Under the pieces are notes generated by a model. That model saw nothing but the letters and a program-made list of their open reading frames with translations, made no database searches and was not told where the DNA came from. This document shows, piece by piece, positions 46,435 through 55,433 of a stretch of DNA of 64,000 nucleotides. A program made the translations under genes and the position numbers. The stretch is from an uncultured Collinsella sp. (GTDB taxonomy: Bacteria; Actinomycetota; Coriobacteriia; Coriobacteriales; Coriobacteriaceae). The stretch lies in NCBI GenBank assembly GCA_902470695.1, contig CABRHH010000013.1:6242-70241 (forward strand), in the 5' to 3' direction. Each line of letters begins with the position of its first letter. Within the stretch, counting starts at the first letter, position 1.

Positions 46435-48296
46435 ACCCCTATGCCTCCACCGGTTCGGTATCAACGGTGACCGCTAGCGTCTCGGGCGCATCGGGCTCCG
46501 GTGCGCCGGGCGATCGCGGCCCCGGCAGCTCCGTGCGGCCTCTGTCGGCCATGCAGGTCCTCAAGCGCCTGGCTCCCTACGTGCGGCCCCGCGCCGCGCT
46601 GCTGGCGGGTGCGTTCACGGCGAGTGCGGCATCGATCGGCCTGCAGCTGTTCGTGCCCGTCCTCATCGGCTACGGCATCGATTGCATCGTTGGCGCCGGC
46701 CTGGTCGATTTCGCCCGGCTGGCTCCGCTGCTGGCGCAGCTCGCGCTGGTGGTCGCCGCCGCCTCGGCACTGCAGTGGCTGCAGGGGGTCCTCATCGCGC
46801 GCCTCACCTATGCCACCGTGCGCGACCTGCGTGTCGATGCCGATGCCAAGCTGTTTGGCGTGCCGGTGTCCTATGTCGACACCCATGCGCGCGGCGATCT
46901 CATCTCGCGGGTGGTCAACGACATCGACCAGGTGGGCGACGGTTTGCTGCAGGGGGTGACCCAGCTGTTCGGCGGCATCGTCACCATCGTGGGCACGCTC
47001 GCGTTTATGTTCGCCTCCTCGGTGCCGATGGCGCTCGTGGTGATGCTGGTGACGCCGCTGTCGCTGGGCGCCGCTTCGGCCATCGCGCGGCTGTCCAGCA
47101 AAAGCTTCACGGTGCAGCAGCGCGTGCAGGGCGAGCTGGGTGGCTATATTGAGGAGTACGTGGGCGCGCAGGGCCTGGTGGATGCGTTTGCCTACGCCGA
47201 TCGGGCTCACGAGGGGTTCGAGCAGCTGAATCGCGCGCTGTACACCTGCGGCGAGCGGGCGCAGTTTTTGAGTTCGCTGTCCAACCCGGGCACGCGCTTC
47301 GTCAACAACCTCATCTACGCGGTCGTTGCCGTGGTGGGGTGCGCGGGCGTCATCACGGGAGCGCCGGCGCCCCTCACGGTGGGCGGCGTGCAGCTGTTCT
47401 TGTCGTATGCCAACCAATACACCAAGCCGTTCAATGAGGTCACAAGCGTGGTGGCGCAGATTCAGACGGCGTTTGCCTCAGCCCGCCGGGTGTTTGCGCT
47501 GCTCGATGCCGCCAACGAGGTGCCGGATGCGCCCGAAGCGCTTGCGACCACCTCGGGCACCGGCGAGATCGAGTTCCGCGCGGTCGCGTTCTCCTACGTG
47601 CCGGACCGCCCGCTGCTGCGCGACATCTCCTTCCATGCACGCCCCGGCATGCGCCTGGCGCTGGTGGGGCCCACCGGCTGCGGCAAGACGACGCTGATCG
47701 GCCTGTTGCTGCGCTTTTATGACATCCAAGTCGGTCAGATCCTGGTGGACGGCCGCGAAGTGTCCGCCTATACGCGCTCGGGCCTGCGGCGCGCGTTCGG
47801 CATGGTGCTGCAGGAGAGCTGGCTGTTCGAGGGGACCGTGCACGACAACATCGCCTATGGGCACCCCGACGCCACGCGTGCGCAGGTTGAGCAGGCCGCG
47901 CGTCGCGCTCGCGCCGACGCGTTCATCCGATCGCTGCCGGATGGCTACGACACCGTGCTGCCCGAAGGCGGCGGCTCGCTGTCTCAGGGCCAGCGCCAGC
48001 TCATCTGCATCGCGCGCGTGATGCTCACCGACCCCGAGATCCTGTTGCTCGACGAGGCGACCTCGAGCATCGACACCCGCACGGAGCTCCAGGTGCAGGC
48101 GGCGTTCGACGAGCTCATGGTCGGGAGGACGAGCATCGTGGTGGCGCATCGCCTGAGCACGATTCGCGGCGCCGACTGCATCTTGGTGATGCGCGACGGC
48201 CAAATCGTCGAGCGCGGGACGCACGACGAGCTTATCGCCGCCGGCGGCGCCTACGCCGAGCTCTACCGCTCCCAGTTCGCCGCCTCAGACAAATAG
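46431..48296 (+). CDS. heterodimeric ABC exporter, catalytic subunit
   Basis: The protein has 621 residues. A Ser/Gly-rich start precedes six membrane helices (about 50-340). Walker A is GPTGCGKTT, the signature is the variant LSQGQRQLICIARVM and Walker B is ILLLDEATSSID with the catalytic glutamate. In characterised heterodimers the subunit with intact Walker B carries the deviating signature, as here. Together with the 44515 protein it should form an ATP-driven exporter; the substrate (drug, lipid or peptide) cannot be told from sequence. Confidence 0.93.
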   Translation: MNPYASTGSVSTVTASVSGASGSGAPGDRGPGSSVRPLSAMQVLKRLAPYVRPRAALLAGAFTASAASIGLQLFVPVLIGYGIDCIVGAGLVDFARLAPLLAQLALVVAAASALQWLQGVLIARLTYATVRDLRVDADAKLFGVPVSYVDTHARGDLISRVVNDIDQVGDGLLQGVTQLFGGIVTIVGTLAFMFASSVPMALVVMLVTPLSLGAASAIARLSSKSFTVQQRVQGELGGYIEEYVGAQGLVDAFAYADRAHEGFEQLNRALYTCGERAQFLSSLSNPGTRFVNNLIYAVVAVVGCAGVITGAPAPLTVGGVQLFLSYANQYTKPFNEVTSVVAQIQTAFASARRVFALLDAANEVPDAPEALATTSGTGEIEFRAVAFSYVPDRPLLRDISFHARPGMRLALVGPTGCGKTTLIGLLLRFYDIQVGQILVDGREVSAYTRSGLRRAFGMVLQESWLFEGTVHDNIAYGHPDATRAQVEQAARRARADAFIRSLPDGYDTVLPEGGGSLSQGQRQLICIARVMLTDPEILLLDEATSSIDTRTELQVQAAFDELMVGRTSIVVAHRLSTIRGADCILVMRDGQIVERGTHDELIAAGGAYAELYRSQFAASDK

Positions 48297-48309
48297 TCTG
48301 GGTCAATCG

Positions 48310-48341
48310 CCCTCCCATACTCCCAAAGGAGTATGGGAGGG
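48310..48341. terminator. 14-bp perfect hairpin after the ABC exporter operon
   Basis: CCCTCCCATACTCC (48310-48323) and its exact complement (48328-48341) flank a 4-base loop CAAA. No T-run follows, so it may stall or stabilise transcripts rather than terminate cleanly. Confidence 0.5.
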
Positions 48342-48465
48342 TGGTCCGTCTCCGTAAAACCGAACCCCTAACCGAATCCTGACATACGCATGCGCGCTTC
48401 CTGCCGTATCATTACGGGCATGTGCGCGGGGAGAGGGCACGTGGGCAACAGGTAAGGAACGGTCA

Positions 48466-49719
48466 ATGAAATACACCAAGCTCGAACGCAACTGGGTCAT
48501 GTACGATGTGGGCAATTCGGCGCTCGTGCTGCTCAGCACGTCGGTGGTGCCCATCTACTTCAACGCCATCAACACCGGCGCGCACCCGGCGGAGCTGGTG
48601 AGCGCCTGGGCCAACGCGCAGACCATCGCATCGCTTGCCGTGGCCCTGCTGATGCCGGTGCTGGGCTCGCTGGCCGACTACGCGGGCAACAAGATCAAGT
48701 TCTTCATCGGCTTTTTCCTCACGGGCCTGATCTTATGCCTGGCCCAGGCAATTCCCATGGGCGCCCTGCCGTTCCTCATCGTGTACGTGCTGTGCACTAT
48801 CGGCTTGAACTCGTCCATGACCTTCTACGACGCCATGCTCACCGACGTCACCACCGACGAGCGCATGGACGCGGTGTCCAGCTCCGGCTACGCTTGGGGC
48901 TATGTGGGCTCCACCATCCCGTTCATCCTATGCCTGGCGCTCATCTTCGGCGGCCCGGCCCTGTTGGGGCTCGACAGCATGCTGTGCACGCGCCTGTCGT
49001 TCATCATTACCGGAGCCTGGTGGCTGGCCTTCACCATCCCGCTGCTGCGCACCTACAAGCAGAGGTTCGGCAAGCCGCGCGAGAGCGGCGCGGGCGTGCG
49101 GCGCAACATCGCCAACACGTTCCGAGGTCTGTGGGCCACCATGCGGCGCATCGCGCACGACCGGGTGCTGCTCGTGTACATGGTCGCGTTCTTCTTCTAC
49201 ATCGACGGCGTCCATACGGTCATCTCCATGGCCACGAGCTACGGCTCGAGCCTGAGCATCGATTCCACGCAGCTGGTGCTCGCCCTGCTCGTCACGCAGT
49301 TCGTGGCGTTCCCCTCGGCCATCGCCTACGGGCGGCTCGCCGGCCGCTTCGGCACCCTGCGCATGATCACCGTCGCGGTCGCCGCCTACGTGGGCATCGT
49401 GCTGTTCGCGGCGTTTTTTCTCAAGACGGCGGTGGAGTTTTGGATCCTGGCGGTGCTGGTGGGCATGTTCCAGGGCGGCATCCAGGCGCTTTCGCGCAGC
49501 TATTTCGGCCGGCTGATCCCCAAGGAGCGCGCGAACGAGTACTATGGCTTCTTCGATATTTTCGGTCGCTACGCGTCCGTGATGGGAATTCTGCTAGTAT
49601 CTGTCGTGACATCGCTCACGGGGAATCCTTCTTTAGGAGTGCTTTCCATCGGGATTCTGCTGGTTGCGGGCCTTGTCATGTTAGTAAAGCTCTCCAAGAT
49701 GCCCGCGGTGGCCGCCTAG
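48466..49719 (+). CDS. MFS transporter, UMF1 (Atg22-like) type
   Basis: The protein has 417 residues with about 12 membrane helices. It starts KLERNWVMYDVGNSALVLL, the hallmark of the UMF1 family; GSLADYAGNKIKFF is the helix 2-3 loop and SRSYFGRLIPKERANEYYG is the conserved later loop. AAGGA precedes the ATG. Members are proposed efflux carriers, with substrates mostly unknown. It lies 170 bp after the ABC exporter pair and 84 bp before queT. GC-rich codon use matches the neighbours. Confidence 0.9.
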   Translation: MKYTKLERNWVMYDVGNSALVLLSTSVVPIYFNAINTGAHPAELVSAWANAQTIASLAVALLMPVLGSLADYAGNKIKFFIGFFLTGLILCLAQAIPMGALPFLIVYVLCTIGLNSSMTFYDAMLTDVTTDERMDAVSSSGYAWGYVGSTIPFILCLALIFGGPALLGLDSMLCTRLSFIITGAWWLAFTIPLLRTYKQRFGKPRESGAGVRRNIANTFRGLWATMRRIAHDRVLLVYMVAFFFYIDGVHTVISMATSYGSSLSIDSTQLVLALLVTQFVAFPSAIAYGRLAGRFGTLRMITVAVAAYVGIVLFAAFFLKTAVEFWILAVLVGMFQGGIQALSRSYFGRLIPKERANEYYGFFDIFGRYASVMGILLVSVVTSLTGNPSLGVLSIGILLVAGLVMLVKLSKMPAVAA

Positions 49720-49740
49720 CGGCGCGCCTTCCGCGTATTC

Positions 49741-49798
49741 GTCACCTTGGGAGGGCTTTGCTGGCGTAGTAAAGCCCTCCGTTCTAAGAAAAGGTGAC
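49741..49798 (+). promoter_or_regulatory. structured leader sequestering the queT ribosome site (riboswitch candidate)
   Basis: GTCACCTT (49741-49748) pairs perfectly with AAGGTGAC (49791-49798), which contains the queT ribosome-binding site 5-6 bases before the ATG. Inside, GGAGGGCTTT (49750-49759) pairs perfectly with AAAGCCCTCC (49771-49780). The two stems would hide the ribosome site. QueT genes are often under preQ1 riboswitches, so a ligand-controlled leader is likely. The sequence does not match preQ1-I or preQ1-II consensus that I can recall, so it could also be a terminator of the MFS gene. Confidence 0.5.
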
Positions 49799-49803
49799 CG
49801 AAC

Positions 49804-50388
49804 ATGAACAACAGTTCCCAGTATCTGGCCCGCGTGGGCGTCATCGCGGCGGCCTATGCCGCGTGCACGCTCGTGACCATGCTCTTTTTGGGCAGCCTGG
49901 CCTGGGGTCCCATCCAATTCCGCGTCTCCGAGGCGCTGTGCGTGCTCGCCCTGTTCACGCCCGCTGCCATCCCCGGACTCACGCTCGGCTGCGTGATCGC
50001 CAACGTGGCCAACATCGTGCTTTCGGGTACCGGCGTGCTCGGCATGCTCGATGTGGTCTTCGGCTCGCTGGCAACCTGCATCGGCGCGCTCATCACCTGG
50101 AAGCTTCGCGAGCGTCCGGCACTTGCCCCGCTCGGCCCGGTGATCGCCAACGCCCTGATCGTTCCGGCGTATCTGCCCCTGTTGCTGCAGGGTATCGGTT
50201 TCTACACCATCCCGTTCACCTCCATCTCGCTGGATTCCTCCTGGCCGCTCATGTATCTGTTCGGCTTGGTGACCACGGGCGCAGGCGAAGCGGTTATCAT
50301 GTATGTGCTGGCGCTTCCGCTGTCGCGCGTTCTGGCAAAAACGCCCCTCATCGCACGCGAGCTGCAGCAGAAGGGTACAAGCAAGTAG
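49804..50388 (+). CDS. queT: QueT family preQ1/queuosine-precursor transporter
   Basis: The protein has 194 residues and about five membrane helices. IQFRVSEALCVLALFTPAAIPGLTLGCVIAN (about 35-65) is the signature of the QueT (COG4708) family; ANALIVPAYLPLLLQ and LVTTGAGEAVIMYVLALPL follow. These are S-components of energy-coupling-factor transporters that import queuosine precursors. It lies behind a ribosome-site-hiding leader. The queuosine link is supported by gluQ and tRNA-Asp(GUC) in the window. A queuosine synthesis pathway is not seen here. Confidence 0.9.
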   Translation: MNNSSQYLARVGVIAAAYAACTLVTMLFLGSLAWGPIQFRVSEALCVLALFTPAAIPGLTLGCVIANVANIVLSGTGVLGMLDVVFGSLATCIGALITWKLRERPALAPLGPVIANALIVPAYLPLLLQGIGFYTIPFTSISLDSSWPLMYLFGLVTTGAGEAVIMYVLALPLSRVLAKTPLIARELQQKGTSK

Positions 50389-50535
50389 AAGATGCGGGGT
50401 GTCCGCCGGTGCGCTGCACCGTCATCACCGCAGGCTCCCGTATCGCCGCCGTGGCCCCGTTGGGCTGCGGCGGCGATTGTATATGGCGCAGGGGTTCGGT
50501 TGCCCACACCGGGCCGCTCGGGGAAAGGGGGACCG

Positions 50536-51723
50536 GTGAATCCCGCGATCGTGATTCCGTCCTATTGGGCCGGTGACCGGGCTGATCTTGCCTCGCCGGG
50601 GGCCTATGACCACGCCTGCGAGGCCGATAGCTCCGCCCCCGAGCTTGCGCGCTGCCTGGCGTCGCTCGAACAGGTGCGCAACCTGCCGCGCGTCATCGTG
50701 CTGCTCGTGTGCCCGCAGCAGGCTGCCCAGGCCGTGGAGCGTCGCGTGCGCGCGCTGGTGGCCGAGCATCCGCGCGTCCAGGTGACGCTGGTGACCGATC
50801 GGGTCGCCTCGGCAATCGTCGCGCGGGTGGCCGAGCTGGCGCCCAATATCCGCGGCGAGGCAATCTCGCTGCGCGGCTACGGCGCCATCCGCAACATGGG
50901 CCTGGCCGTCGCGGCGGTTTTGGGCCACGACGCGGTGGTGTTTCTCGATGACGACGAGGTGGTTTTGGGTCCCGACTTCATGGAGCGGGCCCTGTACGGC
51001 TTGGGCCAGCAGACGCGCCAGGGCCTGCCGATCCTGGCCAAGAGCGGCTACTTCTACGACGCGGCCGGCTCCCCCCTGGCCGACACCTCAAAGAAATGCG
51101 GCATCACGAGCCGTTGGTGGACCAAGCGCATCGAGTTTAACCGCTGGATGAGCCAGGCGCTCAAGGCCACCCGCATCTCGCGGTCGAACTATGTGTGCGG
51201 CGGCTGCTTCGCCCTGCATGCCCGCGCGTTCTCGCGCGTCGCCTTCGACCCGTACATCACGCGCGGCGAGGACCTCGATTACCTGTTCAACATGCGCCTG
51301 TTCGGCATGGATGTGTGGTTCGACAACACCTGGGCGGTCAAGCACCTGCCCCCGGCGCAGCCGGAGGAGTCGCCGCGGTTCATGCAGAACGTCTACCGCT
51401 GGTTCTATGAGCGCGCAAAGCTCGCCTATGCCGCCCGCCGACACGACCTGAACCCGGTGACGCCGGCGTCGCTCATGCCCTATCCCGGTCCCTGGATCGC
51501 CGCGGGGCTCGACGAGCGCGTGCGCAAGACCGCCCTGGTTCGCTCGCTGCTCACACGCGAGCACGCCGGCTACCGCCGCATCTGGCGGGACGGCATCGAG
51601 GAGGCGGAGCGCTACGCGCACGAGTACGAAAGCTGCTATTTGCGCTTCCAGAGTTTCTGGCCGAGCATCATGGACGGCCTGTGGCGCGATGAGCGCCTGC
51701 GTGCGGTGCTGGAGGAGCAGTGA
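50536..51723 (+). CDS. glycosyltransferase-like protein (family 2-type)
   Basis: The protein has 395 residues from GTG at 50536 (AAGGGGG ahead). The N-terminus NPAIVIPSYWAGDR and the FLDDDEVVLGPDF motif (about 135-147) match the nucleotide-sugar binding DxD of GT-A glycosyltransferases; a GEDLDYLFNMRLFG segment (about 248-261) and a later conserved arginine follow. There is no signal peptide or membrane helix. It overlaps the LytS-like kinase gene by 4 bp, so the two are coupled. The sugar and acceptor are unknown; cell-envelope polysaccharide is the likely setting. Confidence 0.75.
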   Translation: MNPAIVIPSYWAGDRADLASPGAYDHACEADSSAPELARCLASLEQVRNLPRVIVLLVCPQQAAQAVERRVRALVAEHPRVQVTLVTDRVASAIVARVAELAPNIRGEAISLRGYGAIRNMGLAVAAVLGHDAVVFLDDDEVVLGPDFMERALYGLGQQTRQGLPILAKSGYFYDAAGSPLADTSKKCGITSRWWTKRIEFNRWMSQALKATRISRSNYVCGGCFALHARAFSRVAFDPYITRGEDLDYLFNMRLFGMDVWFDNTWAVKHLPPAQPEESPRFMQNVYRWFYERAKLAYAARRHDLNPVTPASLMPYPGPWIAAGLDERVRKTALVRSLLTREHAGYRRIWRDGIEEAERYAHEYESCYLRFQSFWPSIMDGLWRDERLRAVLEEQ

Positions 51724-53099
51724 GCGCCCCGCGGCGCGACCGGCGCCCCTCCGGATCGGTGGTCGAGCGCTTGCTCGGGTCTGTGTCGCTTGGGCGCGGC
51801 ATGGCGGTCGTGCTGGCACTCGCGCTCGCGGTGTATTTCGGCTATGCCGCCGTGACGGGCATGGAGCCGGTCACCACGGCGGCGGCCATCGCGCTGCTGA
51901 TCGTTTTCCTGTTCGTGTTCGCCTACCTGTGCCTGAGCCCCGACACCCTGCGCGCCCAGTACACCGAGCAGACCCTCTCGATCGCCTCGGAGATGCTCGA
52001 GGACATCACCGGGGGCCTCACGCGCGAGAGCGCCGACACCATCTGCCGCCAGCTGCTGCCCGAGACGCGCGCCATGACCATCGCGGTGACGGATGAATCG
52101 GTGGTGCTTGCCTGCGTGGGCGAGCTCGCCGGCGACTTCCCGCCCGGTTCCCCCATCCATACGCCGGCCACGCGCTACGCAATCGACCACGGCATCGTCC
52201 AGTCGTTCACCAGCGCGCAGGACGTGCGCGGCGAGTACGGGGAGCGCGGTTCGCGTCATCACATCCCGGCGGGCATCATCGCCCCGCTCAAGATTCGCGG
52301 CAAGGCGGTCGGTTCGCTCAAGTTCTACTATCGCAGCGCCCACGACGTGAACCGGACGCAGTTCGCGCTTGCGCAGGGCTTCGCCGAGCTGCTGTCCACG
52401 CAGCTTGCCATCCACGAGTTGGAACGCCAGGCCGAGCTCACCGCCCGCGCCGAGCTGCGCGCCCTGCAGGCCCAGATCAACCCGCACTTCCTGTTCAACA
52501 CGCTGAACACCATCGCGGCCCTCACGCGCACCGAGCCTCTGCGCGCCCGCGAGCTGCTGCGGGAGTTCGCCCAGTTCTACCGCGCCACGCTCGATAACTC
52601 CGGCTCGCTGATCCCGGTCGCGCGCGAGGTCTCGCAAACCCAGCGCTATCTCAAATTCGAGAAGGCCCGGTTCGGCGACGATCGCATCCAGGAGCGCTTC
52701 ACGATCGACGAGGCGGTCCGGGATGTCCAGGTACCCGCCTTCGTCATCCAACCGTTGGTTGAAAACGCCGTGCGCCATGCAATGCCGGACGAGGGCGCGC
52801 TGCACATCGACGTCTCGATTGCCCCGGCCGGCGAGCGCGCGGTCGACATCACGGTGGCCGACGACGGCGAGGGCATGGACGAGGCCACGGCAGCGCGCCT
52901 GTTCGATCCCACGCGCGGTGCCCCGGACGCGTCGGCCCCTCAAGGCGGCGGCGCCGGCGTTGCCATGCACAACATCTCCGAGCGCATCAAGCGTTTCTAC
53001 GGACCCAAATCGAGCACGTCGGTGACATCGCTTCCCGGCTCGGGCACGACGATTGTTTTGCATCTCGATTTGGAGGGAAGTATGTATGATGAGGGATAG
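51720..53099 (+). CDS. LytS-type sensor histidine kinase
   Basis: The protein has 459 residues from GTG, overlapping the glycosyltransferase stop. Two membrane helices lie near 25-75, with a GAF-like domain about 100-240. The His_kinase domain has LQAQINPHFLFNTLN (about 250-264) with the phospho-accepting histidine, and HATPase motifs VIQPLVENAVRHAM and ADDGEGMDE. This is the LytS/YehU class, usually paired with LytTR response regulators. The regulator gene follows 70 bp later. A signal linked to the cell envelope is plausible given the glycosyltransferase, but is inference. Confidence 0.92.
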   Translation: MSAPRRDRRPSGSVVERLLGSVSLGRGMAVVLALALAVYFGYAAVTGMEPVTTAAAIALLIVFLFVFAYLCLSPDTLRAQYTEQTLSIASEMLEDITGGLTRESADTICRQLLPETRAMTIAVTDESVVLACVGELAGDFPPGSPIHTPATRYAIDHGIVQSFTSAQDVRGEYGERGSRHHIPAGIIAPLKIRGKAVGSLKFYYRSAHDVNRTQFALAQGFAELLSTQLAIHELERQAELTARAELRALQAQINPHFLFNTLNTIAALTRTEPLRARELLREFAQFYRATLDNSGSLIPVAREVSQTQRYLKFEKARFGDDRIQERFTIDEAVRDVQVPAFVIQPLVENAVRHAMPDEGALHIDVSIAPAGERAVDITVADDGEGMDEATAARLFDPTRGAPDASAPQGGGAGVAMHNISERIKRFYGPKSSTSVTSLPGSGTTIVLHLDLEGSMYDEG

Positions 53100-53169
53100 A
53101 ATAGGGGCATGACCGTACGGACGGCTCAGCTGAGCCGGGTCATGCGCGATTCGAATCGAAAGGTACTCT

Positions 53170-53910
53170 GTGGTTATGCTACGTGCGATGATCGTCGACG
53201 ACGAGGCTCCAGCACGCTCTGAGCTGCGCTACCTGCTTGAGCAGACGGGCAAGATCAGCTCGATCTGCGAGGCGACCAGCGTCCGCTCCGCGATAGAGAT
53301 GCTGATGGATGTGCGAGTGGACGTGGTGTTCCTCGACATCTCCATGCCGGGCGCCTCGGGGTTGCAGCTCGCCGAGGCGCTCTATAAACTCAAGACCCCG
53401 CCTGCGATCGTGTTCGTGACCGCCTATAGCGATCATGCGGTCGAGGCGTTCGACGTCGATGCCGTTGACTACCTGATGAAGCCCGTGGAGGAGGCGCGCC
53501 TCGATCGAGCGATCGAGAAGGTGCTCGCCCGCGGGGTCGCCGGGTCGGACGCGGTGACGTCGACGCTGTCGGGTTCGGCGATCGAGCGCATCTCGGTGGA
53601 GAAAAGCGGCCGCAAGGTGCTGATCCCGATCGACCAGATCCGCTTCATCATGGCCAAGGACGACTACTCCTGCATCTTCACGGGCGACGACCGGTTCCTC
53701 TCTACTACCTCGCTGGCGCAGTTCGAGGCCAAGCTCAACGAGTTCGGGTTCTTCCGCGTGCACCGGCGCTACATCGTGAACCTGTCATGCGTGGAGGACG
53801 TGGAGTCGATCCAGGCGGGTACTATCCAGCTGGGCGTCAGCGGTTTGGACGAGCGCATCCCGGTGTCGCGCCGCCGCGTGGTCCCCTTGAAGAAAGCGTT
53901 GAATATCTAA
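53170..53910 (+). CDS. LytTR-family response regulator
   Basis: The protein has 246 residues. GTG at 53170 has AAAGG 6 bases ahead; an ATG at 53176 is also possible. The receiver domain (1-125) has the acidic pair in IVDDE, the phospho-acceptor Asp in VVFLDISM (about 56) and the lysine in YLMKPVE (about 108). The LytTR DNA-binding domain (about 145-246) has ISVEKSGRKVLIP, FFRVHRRYIVNL and IPVSRRRVVPLKKAL. It pairs with the LytS-like kinase. Its targets may carry paired direct repeats like those at 11253. Confidence 0.95.
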   Translation: MVMLRAMIVDDEAPARSELRYLLEQTGKISSICEATSVRSAIEMLMDVRVDVVFLDISMPGASGLQLAEALYKLKTPPAIVFVTAYSDHAVEAFDVDAVDYLMKPVEEARLDRAIEKVLARGVAGSDAVTSTLSGSAIERISVEKSGRKVLIPIDQIRFIMAKDDYSCIFTGDDRFLSTTSLAQFEAKLNEFGFFRVHRRYIVNLSCVEDVESIQAGTIQLGVSGLDERIPVSRRRVVPLKKALNI

Positions 53911-53911
53911 G

Positions 53912-54370
53912 ATGGCAAAGCGCATCGATATCGTGTCCGACACGCACGGCTGCCTGTCGGATCGTCTGCTGGAGGCCTTGGACGGTTGCGATCTGCTGAT
54001 CCATGCGGGCGACATCACCTCGGAAGCCGATTGGGCCCAGCTTGAGACCATCGCGCCCGAGGTGCACGGGGCGCTTGGCAACAACGACGGGTACTACTAC
54101 AACTACGGCCCCGCCGTGGAGCGCCTGGCGGTGTTCGTCTACGAGGGGCTGCGCATCTCGGTTGCGCATTACCGCGATGAGCTGCCGTGCGGCAGCTCGG
54201 ATGTGGCCGTGTGCGGGCACACGCATCGGGCGATGATCGCCCATGAGGGGCGGTGCCTGGTGGTGAACCCGGGTTCGGCGTCCTACCCGCGCGGCGAGCG
54301 CGGCCCCACCATCGCGCGCCTTGTGGTCGAGGATGGCCGGGTGCTGTCCGCCGAGATCGTCGACCTGTAG
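53912..54370 (+). CDS. small YfcE/MJ0936-type metallophosphodiesterase
   Basis: The protein has 152 residues, starting 1 bp after the response-regulator stop. The calcineurin-like fold is minimal: IVSDTHGCL, LIHAGDI, GALGNNDGY and VCGHTHRAM, then NPGSASYPRGERGPT near 120-135. Such YfcE-like enzymes hydrolyse phosphodiesters in vitro; the cellular substrate is unknown. It is probably cytoplasmic. No clear ribosome site, so translation is likely coupled to the upstream gene. Confidence 0.9.
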   Translation: MAKRIDIVSDTHGCLSDRLLEALDGCDLLIHAGDITSEADWAQLETIAPEVHGALGNNDGYYYNYGPAVERLAVFVYEGLRISVAHYRDELPCGSSDVAVCGHTHRAMIAHEGRCLVVNPGSASYPRGERGPTIARLVVEDGRVLSAEIVDL

Positions 54371-54493
54371 GGCCCGTCTGCGGCGCCGGTTATGGTGCGA
54401 GGGTCGGGCTTTCCGTCCGCAGCCTTGCCCGACCCTCGGTGTTGCGGCTGTGAGCTGGGAAAACGGCGGATGGAAAAATATTCAAAAATCTTC

Positions 54494-54523
54494 TTGCGTA
54501 CACGGAGCACTTCTGTGTATACT
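54494..54523 (+). promoter_or_regulatory. tRNA-Asp promoter
   Basis: TTGCGT (54494-54499) and TATACT (54518-54523) with an 18-bp spacer lie 23 bp before the tRNA. Confidence 0.6.
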
Positions 54524-54546
54524 AGCTCTCGCAGCAGTTGCTGCCT

Positions 54547-54624
<78 letters not shown>

Positions 54625-54632
54625 TCGCAATC

Positions 54633-54660
54633 AAAGCCTCGTCGTATGACGGGGCTTTTT
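54633..54660 (+). terminator. tRNA-Asp terminator
   Basis: AAAGCCTCGTC (54633-54643) pairs with GACGGGGCTTT (54649-54659), with five T at 54656-54660. Confidence 0.8.
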
Positions 54661-54874
54661 GCGTATAAAAGGGTGCCGAATGCAGGGGCAATCCTGGTTA
54701 AGATGCTGCATTGTCGGTAAATTGCTACAAGAGGCGCATGCTTTTATGGACAGATGCGATATAGTATTCGACTGCAATGGTTTTGACTGTATACCCGGGG
54801 GTGCATCCATACAGGAAGGAGAGCGCCGTCTGGCCGGGTTGTTGCTCGGGGGACTCGATGAAGGGCTGATAGAC

Positions 54875-55366
54875 ATGGATATTTCCAGAAAGACCGATTA
54901 TGCGTTGCGCATGCTGGCCATGCTGGTGCAGGGGGAGGGCAATCTGCTGTCCGTCCGCACGGCGGCTGAGGAGGTCGACGTGCCCTATTCCTTTGCGCGC
55001 TCGATTCAGCACGGGCTGGTGCAGGCGGGGATCGTGGAAAGCCTGCGCGGTGTGCACGGTGGCATGCGCTTGAAGGTCGACCCGGCCGAGGTCACCATCC
55101 GGCAGATTGTCGAGGCGGTACAGGGCCCGTTGGTCATGAACGATTGCACCGCGGACGATGTGGTGTGCCCCCGTTCGAGCGGGTGCTGCTATCACCCCAT
55201 CTGGTCGGGCGCCCAGGCGCTGATGCACAGCTATCTGGATTCGGTCACGTTGGACGATGTGGTGAACCGGCGTCAGAATCCGGCGGTTGATGCCAAGTTC
55301 GCCGACCGTGCGCGCTTCGCCGAGTATGCGGTGTGCGGCGAGCGGTGCACCCCGGCGCTGTCGTAG
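54875..55366 (+). CDS. Rrf2 family Fe-S-type transcriptional regulator
   Basis: The protein has 163 residues from the ATG at 54875 (MDISRKTDYALRMLAML). An upstream in-frame extension to 54659 is not supported. The winged helix shows VRTAAEEVDVPYSFARSIQ and GVHGGMRL. Three or four cysteines (NDCTADDVVCPRSSGCC, about 98-114) fit an iron-sulfur cluster as in IscR or NsrR. A TTGACT promoter element lies near 54784. It precedes the MutY-like gene by 67 bp. It may sense redox state, nitric oxide or iron-sulfur status. Confidence 0.93.
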   Translation: MDISRKTDYALRMLAMLVQGEGNLLSVRTAAEEVDVPYSFARSIQHGLVQAGIVESLRGVHGGMRLKVDPAEVTIRQIVEAVQGPLVMNDCTADDVVCPRSSGCCYHPIWSGAQALMHSYLDSVTLDDVVNRRQNPAVDAKFADRARFAEYAVCGERCTPALS

Positions 55367-55433
55367 GAGCGCGCCGGCGGCGGCATGTCCGGTGCCGGGA
55401 AGCGGGCAGATGCGGGTTCGGTGAGGAGGCAAG

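Noticed and set aside
49741..49798. Assignment of the queT leader to a named preQ1 riboswitch class
   Set aside because: The paired stems are clear, but I cannot match the conserved loop bases of classes I or II. Left as a candidate regulatory leader.
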